Origin: Lates calcarifer
Taxonomy: Eukaryota > Chordata > Actinopteri > Centropomidae
Assembly: GCF_001640805.2 (NCBI RefSeq)
Contig: NC_066847.1
Location: 19,335,504 to 19,399,503, forward strand
Length of the DNA: 64,000 bases
Reading direction: 5' to 3'
Made by a program: the position numbers and the translations under genes
In this document: positions 28,901 to 41,400 of the stretch, one piece after another
Layout of the letters: each line of letters opens with the position of its first letter
Numbering within the stretch: the first letter of the stretch is position 1
The notes under the pieces: model-generated
What the model was told of the DNA's origin: nothing
Database searches by the model: none
What the model saw: the letters and a program-made list of their open reading frames with translations, nothing else

Positions 28901-31900
28901 GGTTGTGTGCGGCATGCTTCACATCTATGTCCTGTTTTCTCTTTCTCTTCTTCTCCCCCCTTTTACTTCTTCTTCTCTCTGTATTGGATGAGAAGGCAAG
29001 TCCCGGGGCACCAGAGGATGACGGCAAGTTGTCGGTAGGTCCTGTCTGATTGACACTTCCCGTCTGCTTCAGTGTTTGTCCCTGTTTCTGTGTAGATGTA
29101 GTAACGTAACTTGTGTTTCTCCCACCATACTGTGAACAAGACATGTACACCGTTATCTCTAACCTTCAGCCTCCCTTTGCACAGAGAGTAGCTTCGTCTG
29201 TTTTCTGAAGCCTTTTTTTGTTTGTTTGTTTGTTTTTAGCAACAGTTACATTTAGTACACAGCATGCAAAAGACAATCGAGGAAGCAGCATGTGCTTAGA
29301 AAACTCAAGACTCCCCTAATGTTTACTTACTATACTTCCAAAAAACTACAAAAGAGTGTTTAGTTTTCATCCAGAGTGTAAAGGAAGCAGATAAAGCCGA
29401 GCAGGGGAAGGAGAATCTTCAAGCCACATCCATGAGACCTCACACAAGCCCTGCCAATCTACATGTCTCCCTTGCCTCCTGCTCTCACCCATATGTGCCT
29501 GTGAATTAGCACCTGACACCTCCTGTGCCTATGCATCACCTGTGGGCAGCCAAAGGCGGACACGCTCCGAACAGCTGCCGCCTCCGTGCAACGGTGCCTA
29601 ATTTCCCACAGTTCTCAACTTCAGCCTGAGCTGCTGGAGTGACCTTGGCGAAGGTCGTTTGGAGGGAAAAGAACTCAAATGCCACTTTAACTGTGAATGC
29701 CTGTCTCAACACATGGGGCTTATATATTTAAGAAGTTGGGGTACTTTATGATAGTTTTACTGGGTTGCAGGTTCCGCTTAGGGGTTTTATGCAAAAGAGG
29801 ATTAGGGAATCATATTCCAACCAGTAGCATAACTGAAGGTGGTGGAGCATCGTATATATGCATGAACAAATGCTGCAGCAACATGAATCCTTCTCTCTGA
29901 GCTTAAAATGTTGTAAATGAACAAGAATCAAGCACAAGTATTTAAAATGATCATTCATTATAGTGTAAAGTTAAATCAGCTTACAAAAATGGTTTCTTTT
30001 GCTTAGTTAAATAAGCCTAGATAAGAATTAGCTTTTGAGAAGTGTTTAAAGTAGATGCATTTGTTTTCCGACAAAAATAAGAACCAGTTACCTGACTTTG
30101 ACGAGGAGAGAGCGTGCAGCTTGTTTGACTCACACCTTGTTTCTCCTCTCACAGGCAAGGCCTCGGCTGCAGAGGGGGGGTAGTTCCGCCTCCCTGCACA
30201 ACAGCTTGATGAGGAACAGCATTTTCCAGCTGATGATTCACACGTTAGACCCTCTAAGTGAAGGTAAGGCGGTCAGACAAGCTGCACACAGAAAACACAA
30301 CTCCTTAAACCCCTAAGACCCAAGAATATACAATACAGATGTTTGTCTTGTTTACTGTCCACAGATGTCTCTGTTTTCAGGTTGATTCTAACTCGAACTT
30401 TTCATCTTTTCTGTCTTTCTCTCTTGAAATGACCTAAATCCTGTTTTCAGGTGTGATAGAAATGTAAACAAGGAATTCAAGACTTCATTTGAAGCAACCT
30501 TCACTGGAAGAAAGCACATTTTTAACCCAGTCCAGTGTTCAAGTTTAAATATTGGCTTTTATCCAATTGCTAGCACCCCACATACCTCCCACATACCCCT
30601 TAAAATCTCTACCATCAACATTTACAAGTACTTGTTTAGCTCTATGCTGTATGCCTAGACTGAATTGATTCGTTTTTTTTAAAATAGTCCATATGAGACA
30701 AGGCGAGCTCAGTGCCGTGTCAGAGCACAGCTGAGGTGGAAGATCATTTTTCTTTAATCCAAGATGAAGGCCTATTAGCTTAGCTAAAGGAAATGTAAAA
30801 CGGCAGTGTCAGTGCTCGGCGCAGGGGATGAATATGTTAATACACCAGGGGAGGTGCAGTGTCATCCCATTCTCAACCCACCCTGAAAAAAAGAAAGATG
30901 AAGGAAAAGGGAAAATTCACACTAATGGGGACAAAGCAGGCAACAGGGGTTTGAAGAATTTGTCATTAGAGTGTCTTCTTTTTTAGCTTAAGTGGAAGGT
31001 CTTTGAATTGGATGAAGAAGGAGCATCTCATGACGTGATGAATCCTAATCCTTAAAAATGAATATTTATGTTGAATACTAATGCCAGCTTACTGGATGAT
31101 GTCATTTTAACCCTCCTTGTCCTTTAGTTTCCACAGAAATTCATCTTCAGTGTATGTGTAAGCAGAAAACAATGTCAAGTCATACTAAATATTTCCCTAT
31201 TGGGCAGATTGTGTGATTGCATTAGCAGACATGAGCAGACATTTCAGCTTTCTCCGAAATGACTTACATTCCTTGAAAGCCAAACCTAGAATGAGTCAGC
31301 TCAGAAAAGATTAATAAGCTGTGCCAAGACGGACCCTTAAAGTGCCCATTAACATGCATCAACTCATTGTGGTGCACTGAATTCAAGGCATCCCATCTGA
31401 GCGTATTCATCTTTCCATCTCAGTGATTAAAATGTAAATCATAACCTGGTGGGGGAGTGGGAGTCTGTATGGCCAGTTGTATATGTACAGCAGAGATTTA
31501 TACGTACTCCAGCCTGCTGCTCTGTGGAGAGCCATTTGTCTTTTGGTCTTCGTAGGGACATCTAACATGCACTGATGGTGGTAGGCTGAAATGTTTACTG
31601 CTTGCTTGACATCATAAAAATTAATAGACTGGATTATGCATGTAAAAGACTGAAGCCAGCAGTTTGTTGTTTGTGTTCTGGTCTTATTTATTACAATGTA
31701 TGGGATAATTCATGTCCAAATATGTTGTTTCTTATAAGTAGATTTGGTCAAACAGGCAAATTCTGCTTCAGTATGAATACAGTAGAAATGTGAGGGTGCT
31801 AGTTTACCAGATTTGACTGATGAGTCTTTTGGCAAATTACTGAGTGGAAATGAATGCACTGAAACAATAACTACAGTGTGACATGACAGGATTGAATTAA

Positions 31901-32433
31901 TTACAGCAGAGAACAAAACTACACTTCAGGCTTCAGTTTGATTTGAATATATTACTTTAAAATTTGCCTTTAGTACATTGGAAAGTCAGTTAACATATAA
32001 TGATGCACTCGTCTTGTGCCTTATTCATTTAAAGTGTTAAATAATTACATTTATTGCATTACTGTAAGGGTCCAGTAAAGGTCCATCCAATTCAGAGACG
32101 AGCGACTCTGTTCAGTGCACATTTACTGATGTCATTAATGCAAAGGAGCACTTTGTTGGTGGGCTCACAGTGTGGAGTGAGATGAACAGGTGCATCCATC
32201 AAAGATGGAGGCTGTGCTGCTTGTCCTTGCGTGCTCTTAGGCTTTAAGTGTAGCTCAGCGGGGCCACATGGGAGCTGGCAGGACTCCATACATACATTTT
32301 TTATGGACATTTCTCAAAATAAAGTCGTCTGCGTTTCCAAGCCGAGGGAAGGTCTGAGGTTGTTTTGCTAGTGCTGGGAACTGGTTAGCTTTCATTTGTT
32401 AGACTTTTAGAGTGGGAGTAGTTAGAGGTGTGT

Positions 32434-32476
<43 letters not shown>

Positions 32477-35400
32477 CGTGTGTGTCTGTACCTGTGTGGG
32501 TTTTCCTGGCTTAAACACTCTTCACTCCTTCATGACTCCCTCGTCTGTATTGTGGCCAACCAAACAAACTTCAATTTATATTTAATGGTCAGGGTATGTG
32601 GTCTCTTCACCTAGTGCCACCACAGTTGGCTGTGTGAATTTAATGCGACACATGTAGGTTGAGTTGCTTTTAAATGCTATGTGCAGGAAAAACCCTGATC
32701 AGTGTTAGTCGATGTCTGAGTGTATGTGTGTGGGCAAGCATGTGTGTCTCTTTATGTAATAGTTTGACACTTTGAGAATATGATTTTCACTTTTTTGCTA
32801 AGAGATGGGTGAGAAGATTGACACCACTCTCATCTTTTTCTGTTAAATATGAAACTAGGACCAGGACACAGTTAGCTTAGTATAAAGTCTGGAAGCAGCT
32901 AGCCTTGCTCTGACTGAAGGTAATAAAATTTGCCCACCAGCACCACCCATTCTGATTACTGTGCCTTATTTGTTTAATACTTACAAAAGCCACAGTTTAA
33001 AAATGACACCCATGTAGTTATGACAGATATTTCCTGGTTTATCACAACAAGGATTAAATAAATGTGTTATGATGTGATATAATGTGTTAGTGGGATTTAG
33101 AGGAGATGGTTGGCTTTTTTTAAGCCACAGAGCCAATCTAGCTGTTTCCCCTTGTTTACAATCTTCACGCTAAACTAAGCTAAGCTACCTGGCTCCTTGC
33201 CCAAACTTCATATTTAGCATATAGACACGAGAGTGCCAGCGGTCTTTTCATTTAACTTTTGGCAAGAAAGTCAAAAATTGTATTTCCAAGAATGTCAAAT
33301 TATTCTTCAAAGTTGAAATAATTCAATTGATTTACCAGCATAATAAAATGGGCTATTGACTTTTTTGATTTAAGTCACATTTCTCATCTTGAAATAATAC
33401 CTATCATTGATTAGCCTAAATGTAAACTATCAAACTAAATATCACTTGGATTTATCTTTTCTCTGTTTCTGTCTTTCTATCTCTGTTTCTTCAACTGTCC
33501 CCTCAGAATTTGCTGACTCTGGTGAGTTATTCCTCTAATTTCTGTATCCCCCCCACCCCTCAAAAAGCAAACCTTGTTTGTTCTCATTCCAACAGCCTGG
33601 CGGCAATTCTCTTGCCCAACGTGTCCCCTATGTAAACATTTCCCAAGCGCCGCTGTGCTGTATGTCAACTCTGTACTATCCATCCCCGCAGACTCCTTCA
33701 AATATCTCATTCTCTTCTGTGGATGTATTCTCCCTGGAAACCCTCTGTGACCATTTTTGCATTGTTTTCCCCATTGTCCCCAATCCTCTCTCTCCTCTTA
33801 TGAACTGCTTTTAGCTCTAGCTTTGTATTGCTGCTCTCTTTGACACTGGTAAAATGAGTGGTTTGGGTTTCTCTGTTAACATTGTCCTTCAGCTCAATGT
33901 TTTTGGGGATTCTAGAAGGTCTTTTACACTGCAGATATTGAGCTAGTAAAGAGATGGAGTATCATGTCCTTATTCTATCAACTTGCCAGATTTGTGCTTA
34001 GTTCATGAATTGGCGTACTGGGAAGATAGAGGAAAGTTGTCAGCTGTTTTCCCAGCCCTCTTCGCACACCCAGGAATCAATAAGAACTTGACAGAGCAAT
34101 GGAAGGCAGGGGGGTAAAATCTGTTTTCCTCTACAGCCTTTTACAATTAGCTGTTGCCACCAAACTGTTATCGATTTAAGTATTCACATGCTCCTTGAGA
34201 GATACAGTAGATGTTTATTCAGCATCCAGATTTTAGAAGAATAACGACTTTACTGTTAAAGTGAATGTCCTTCAGTTTAATAATAGACCTTCAATCCTGC
34301 ATGTTCTTCATCGGAGAGAACATTGTAATAGTCTGGTACAGTTAGTTCCAGGTACAAGTGCCCGCATCTCTTTTTCCATCAGTGTGGAGCTACAAACAAT
34401 ATCACTTAGGAGTGGCATCAAATATTGAACTACAAAGAGAGATGGGGAGGGAGAAGGGCAGAGTGGCTCTCACTCTACTGTCGGATCCCTCAGTGGATGA
34501 CTGAAACAAGGCTCCCAAAACAGTACTCAGAATTCAGGCTGCATGCATGCCTTTGACTCTAGCCCCTCAATAAGATTTGTCACCCCGAGATCTGAACTCT
34601 GTGGTGACTCTGTGCATATCTATAACTGAGGTTGACATCAGTATAGAAGAAGAAGAACGCCTGTATATGACCACAAAACATTTGATAGAGGTTTATTAAT
34701 GAAATACATGCAATGTTTAAGAGTAATGAAATGATATAATTGTACTTTTACATAACATCACTGCTGTGTGATGATGTAGTGCAGCACTATAAATATGGCA
34801 GCACAGACTAGCTATCTCATCAGATGCTTTCCTGCTGATCATTATCTCACTGAGATATACTGGAAAGATCACTCACAGTGCCAACGCGGCCTTGAACATC
34901 TTTGTTGATGTTAGGTCATTTTCATTGAGCAGACATTGAGAGGACAAGGTCGTTGGTGAACCATGGGCAGACAGTACTCTTACTGGGCAAACTGGTGAGG
35001 CATTAGAGGGTGGGGCCCACTGTTTTATTGGAAGGTTTTGATGCAGACACGGAAGGAAATACCCCAAGGGTAGGGAGCAAAACAGTTTTATTAGTGCACA
35101 TCATTTTGTGAGGTCTTCTCACACAGTATGAATAAAAAAATGAAGGGAAAAAAAGGAAAAGAAAAAAGGGAAAGTAAGCCTATATTATAATAGGATTTGA
35201 GCTTTCCTATGACTTTCCATTATTTTAATAGCAATTTAGTGTGAGAAGTAAATCTATTAATCTAGCCAGCATTTCCAGTTCACCCCATACTGCTGCCGCC
35301 CTAGCAGTACTGTCTGCGTGGTGACCCAGGGCTCCATTGATCACATGGTTCAATAATGCACTCTCTGTCACTGACCTCCCATCCCTTGTGCAATGGAAAT

Positions 35401-38400
35401 ATATTTTCCCTTGATGTAGATAATATATTGATATTCTGCTGTAGGTTTTTTATCATTGTGTCAGTTTAACACTTAAAACACTGTTACAATAGATTACATA
35501 TAACACCGAGATGACACAGGCATATGTCAGAAACAGTATCATCTTCATGTGCAGTGAAAATGTAATAGATATTGTACCATATTTGCAACATAATTAGACA
35601 GTAAAGCTCTTCTTTCATATATTGTTAGAGTGCAATTAATTTATTTATAATTTTTTTAAATAATATATAATATAATTTGACAGTATGGGAAATATACTCA
35701 TTTGCTTTTTTGCCAAGAGTTAGAGACAAAGATCAATACTGCTCTAATATCTACACGCTAAATATGAAACTGCAACCAGAGGCCAGTTAGCATAGCTTAA
35801 AAACTGGAAACAGCTAGCCTAGCTGTGTTGAAAGGTAACAAAATCCATAAACCAGCACCTCTAAAGCTCACCAATTAACACGGAACTTGTCACTTTGAGG
35901 TTGCCAGACGATCAGCAGCGAAGTCATTGCACCCACCTGAGAAATAGTCTGGCCCATAACCCCCCAATAAAACTACAACTTGTCATTTTCTTTACCTTCC
36001 AACCTTCAGACAGAGCTAGGCTAATTATCCCCCCGTTTTCAGTTTTTGTGCTAAGCTAAGCTTATCGGCTGCGAACATATATGAGAGTGGTCTCAACCTT
36101 CTCATTAAACTCTGACAAATACACATATTTGCTTTCTTACCCAAAGTCTCAAACTATTCCTTTAATATATTTTAATGTGCGTGAGCAAATATTGCCTTAG
36201 ACCTTGCCCCCCTTAATTTTGTTTTGAAAAATAATCACACCTCCAGTATGTTATGTAACTGACCAGCCAACCACACTTATTAACACATCATCCCTCTAAC
36301 CATGCTCATACACACACATACACACACATCACACCCCCTCCCACACCCTCTGAGCCACCCTGTGCCTGCTGGGTGAAAGAATCAATGTTAAAAGCCTTTT
36401 TGCCTCAGCACAGACTGTGAGTTTCCCTGACACCCCAACCCCCAGCAGACAGAGCAAGCCTGCACACACACTCTCACACACAGCTCACCAGAGGTTTAGA
36501 GGTCGCACCGCAAGGACAAGAGGGCCCCTAGTAAACAACAACAAGCCTCCCTCTGTCGTTGGTTGCAGAGAGCAAACAGAAGACTGTGCGGGTGGTGATT
36601 GTGTTGTGGGTTAATTGCCCTCTGAGTGGCCTGAGTTAGAGGCCGGCCTCACAGTGATAGTGCACTTCAAACCCAAATCGCCTAATCACATGGGATTGAA
36701 GCACTTGTCTGGGAGTGCAGCAGATGAGCAAGACCCACTGAAATGGGATGTGTTTTCATCTCATTAGATTGTGTTTTCAGGACTGCCAAGTCTCACATTT
36801 GGAATGAGATTCACACCATAATCCTCTCACATGTGAGTGGAGTGGTCGCCCACTGTTGGGCAGAGATGGATAATAGTGTGGGTATGTGGGTGTAGGGCAT
36901 ATACAGTACTTACAGTATTGCACACCTACGACATGTACAAAACCAGAAATCTCTTGCTTGAGAAGACAGTGACCTAAATGACAAATTACATTTGCTTAGC
37001 CTTTATTTAACCAGGAAGAGAGCACATAAAAATAACTTACAACATGCATAATACCATAGGAGCTGAGAGGCAGAAAGGAGAGAGCTTATTTAAAATTGTA
37101 AATCTAACATGTAAATTTGAATGTGGTGTTTGGTATGAAGGCAGTGTTAATTTTAAGTTTCTCCCGTAAATTATACCAAGCCCAGTATACCTGCTGTAGT
37201 ACCAAACTACTATTTTGCCAAGTTCAGCATCAGAACAGCCTCTTAGTGCTCCATCATCAGGATTACCCACCTTGATGATTTCTAATGGCTGTTTGAAACA
37301 TTTTACTGAGGTAAACAGGAAGCTTATCGAATTAATATTACAGTATTCTGCCTCCACATTGTCAGTGAGGTCCATCCACTTGATGCAAATTACACTGATT
37401 AGTTCATGATCCAAACAGAATGAAATGTGTGTGGTTACCACCATTCCCATTAGAGTGAAGTGATCTAATGATCATGCAAATAGTTTTGAATTTATTTGCT
37501 CATGTTTTCTGTTGCCATCGCTATGATACACACAATAATCTGTTAGCCATTTTTTTTATAGGAAATTTGGTCGCAAAGTTGTTGCATAGAAAACTGATCT
37601 CAGTGAAGTCTGTGGATTATCCAGAGTAAGGGAACAGTCTGTCTTGAAAAATATGTCAATAGTTTTTTATTTTTTATTTTCATTGGTTTGAGCATCACAG
37701 ACAAAATTTCCATCACCTCCTAATTATCAGGCAAATAAAACCGATTCTTCCTGCATAGCTAGATATGAACTGACCCTTTAAAGTGGGCACTGTATTTTGC
37801 ACCCGTGAAAAATTAAGAATAATGTACAAATGAGACTTTACTTTGCCAGTATCTGGCCAATAACTATTGATGAAGAAAACTAGACAGAGCAACGCTAAAA
37901 ACTGAATCATCCTGTTGAAACAGGCAGAACAGCACCAAGCTGTGAGCTACTAAAGTGCAGTGTGCGTGGTGGACTTTTGTGGTCCGGTGTCCTCTGTTCT
38001 GCTGCTTCACGTTCAGCTATTGCTGCAGGTTTGAATTCCTGGCTAATTCATCATGCAGATGTGCTGACCGTCTATTTACTGTAGCACGAAGAACTGCTAC
38101 AGTAAGGGAATCAAATTAATTGTTCGGGTTTCATTGTGGAAATAAAACGCTGAATCATCAAGCCTTTGAATAAGCTTGCGTGCAGAGGAGAGGAGGACTC
38201 ATCTTTTTGTTGCATGTTGACCCAGTAAATTTTCTTCTGACTTTTCTTTTCTCTTTGTTTTTTAATATCATTGTATGAACCTCTTATTATTTTTTGTAGC
38301 AGTATATTGACCGCCTCTCCCCCTCCCCTTTTCTCGCAAATCTTCTCTAATAGCCGTAGCCTGTGCCATTGGCAGGCTCTTTATCAGACTGAATTACTGT

Positions 38401-41400
38401 AAGACTGTACTGTATTTTATTTGTAATTCAATCCTTGCTGCTTTGTTTTGCACTTATGCAGTGATGACTCAGAGAGACTCTGTCTTTCTGTATGTCACCT
38501 TGTGCCTGTGTGAGTGTTTGTACAGTATGTGATGTAGAACCAGCGGACCTGTCTTGTTCTGTCATGTTCACTCTTTTCCTTTTCTCTGTGTGTTCGTTGC
38601 CTTACCCTTGTCTTTTGCTGTGATGTTGTAGAGCTTGGGACTTATGGGAAACTAAAATATTATCACTCAATGACTGAGGAAGGTAAGCCTGAAAGTTTTC
38701 ACTACTTGATTCTTTGAGTCAGCTTCTGTCATCCCTCCTGGTTTTTCTCCATCTCGGTCATGAAACAGCACCCCAAGACCCATTTTTTTGTTTGCTTGTG
38801 ACATACAGTTTGCACAATTTTGCTTTTAAGTTGGCCAACCTCTGAGATTTCACTGACATAAGTGCAAATCATGGTAGCCATGGCATTATTTTCAGTTTAC
38901 TTTTTATCCTCATTTGTATTTTTTGGTTTATTTTTTATTTCTGCCCAGAGAATATGTACATACATATTGTGTGTTACTGTGTGTAGTGTTTTTATGGATT
39001 TTTATTTAATTTATTAACAAGATATTTTAAAGAAATCCAGAAAAGTACTGCCATATTTTGCTCATGTTTCATTCTGTGAGAAAGCCGCTGCTGCTTCTTT
39101 GGATTCTTTGTCTAATTTTAAGACACTTTACTATTATGCAGGGTGGTAAAACCATACACAAACACACACATACAAAAGCAAAGCATACCATTCCTGCCCC
39201 ATCTCACACTCTGAGGAAACAAGGTGCAAGGTTTTCTTTTTTTTTTTTTTTCCTTTCTTTCTTCCTTTGGCCTTGTTACCCATCTGCGTTGCTGAGAAGT
39301 ACATCATCCATGCCTCAGCGCTCACTTGGAGGTTCCACTTGCACCAGCAGCGGGTGCACAGACGTAAGACTTGCGTTGCTGAATTTGGCAAACTGGAGTG
39401 ACTCATCCACCCAGTGGTTGTGTAACAGGCAGAGCTGACAGGGAAAATGAGCGGCTGCGTAAGACGGCTGGGGGAAGGGCCGGACCTGCTTATTCTTAAA
39501 GACTCTTGCAATTGCTTCATCATTCATATGCAAATAGGGTGTATTTGGCAAAGTGTGCACCTTAAATGGAACTCTCAGGAATGTTTTTTTCCATATGGCA
39601 CAGATTGAAGACAGCCATTTAATTACTAGTTTTTAATGTTAAAGCTTTTGTTTGAAGAGAAGCATTTGTGATTTTTTTCTTTGATTAATGCACCTTAGGG
39701 AGCTGTAAGGTCATGATGAGCTTTTTTTTTGTTGTTTGCCCTTACAACTAAAGCATAAGGAGATTTGAAACCAGCTAGCTCCATATTTGGTTAAAAGCAA
39801 GTTAAGACCTGAATCTATCTTTCTGATCTATTAAACTATAGAAATGTACTACTGAAAAAAAGAGGATTTCCTTGCAGCAGAAAGCCCAACCCTTCTAGTT
39901 GTATACCCAAGCAGAGACTATCACACCCACATTTTGTATAAATAAACACACGCACACACACGCAAATATGCACTCACTACCATGCACAACCAACTGACAA
40001 TGACCGCCCAAGGTGAGTGATGTCAAGGCAGTAGAATGTGCAATGGCGTCTTGTGAAAATGTACAGTACTTGTGTGTGTGTATGTGTGTGTGTGTGTGTC
40101 CCTGTGTGTGCATGCGTGCGTCTGAAAAATAGAGGGAGGTGGGGAAGGGCTGAGCATTGCCAAAACAGCGAAAAGACAAAGCGAGGGAAGGGACAGCGTT
40201 TGCCTCGGATAGATGAGTGAGAAAAACATAAGCAATGGAGAAATGTGGAGTGAGGCAGAGGAGACTGGAGGAGGGCTGGCAGTGACTTGGGGTGGTTAAT
40301 GATTTTGCCAGAAGGTCACAGACAGTGTTGACATGGCTGGGTGGAGTATGTATTGACACATCACTGTGTCAAGCACTGACAGAACTGCCATGCCCTCTTA
40401 AAATGAAAAAAAAAAAAAAAATCTTTTAAATTGATTGCAATGGGCTGATTGGGACTAAACAGGACATGCAGGCAAAGACCTACACGCACAGGAAGTCAGT
40501 GAAATTAAATATGGATACATTACAGCAAAGTGGTTAATGATACACAAGAGGCTTTACACCAAAGGAATTGGATAAATGAGAAAATTACTTACGACACAGT
40601 TTGGTGTTTAACGAAAAGCTCACAAAAGCTACAACTGCTGAATATGCCCAGCCTGCATAGCCATCAGATTTTAAAATCCAACTTGTATCACATGGGAACC
40701 TGAAAACCTGAACTACATGATTTTTGGTGCATTTGGAATCATGTTTTTTCTTGTCTCAGTACTACGTTGTTGTCCATGTTGGTGTTGTTGGGGGATTTCA
40801 GGCCGGTTGGATTTCATGGGAAGTCATTGCTCCACAAGCCAACACTCAGTCATCACTAGTCATTACAACATGGGCAGAATTGCCTTGCGTGAGCCGTTAT
40901 TTGTAATGTCAAAAGGGCACACTGCTTATGCAAGCCTCAAGGTCATGTTGGTCAATTAATGACTGGTTTAAATTCAGTCTACTGCGTCACAGCATCATCT
41001 TTCCTAGATAACTAAAGTTATGGAAACTATTACTATTATCAGTACATGTGATCTGTTCAAATTCTCCAAATAGCAGATGTGGCTTACATGCTACAGTATC
41101 TTTGTTTTCCTGAGGCTTTGCACACACTTTATTCTTTTTACACAAAGCTAAAAAATAAAAGTGAGAAGCTATATTATTTATGTGTGAATATAGCTATCAT
41201 TTAATTGTATTAATTTGTGTATAACTTTTTTTTTAATATGCTGTCCCCAGCTGAACTATTGAGTTATTTTAGTTCCCCGCAAGCCTCCGACATCTCTTGT
41301 GAGTTTTTGATCTGAGAAACTGAACAAGAACAGGAGTGTATCTGACCTCCAGAAGGCAGATCTCTTCACAAGAGATTCTCTCCCTGCTGGCTTTGCCTCT

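Larger units (their letters stand above)
13789..28995 (+). other. slc24a2: slc24a2 intron after the first coding exon (15.2 kb)
   Basis: No independent gene was seen on either strand. Contents include a dispersed repeat at 15690-16060, an inverted-repeat element at 21515-21838, T29 at 22653-22681, (GA)n at 25895-25935, a 31-bp palindrome at 26296-26326 and a MITE-like copy at 28240-28540. Open frames, such as the minus-strand one at 23268-23612, lack recognisable domains. Confidence 0.7.
30264..33506 (+). other. slc24a2: slc24a2 intron
   Basis: No additional exon is evident. It contains the (TG)n at 32428-32474 and a family A repeat at 32757-33317. The last 90 bases before the microexon are unusually pyrimidine-rich. 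Confidence 0.65.
33522..38631 (+). other. slc24a2: slc24a2 intron
   Basis: It holds a family A repeat at 35678-36163 and a diverged segment with a 137-codon minus-strand open frame at 37037-37450 of unknown nature. No other coding exon fits the phase pattern. Confidence 0.65.
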
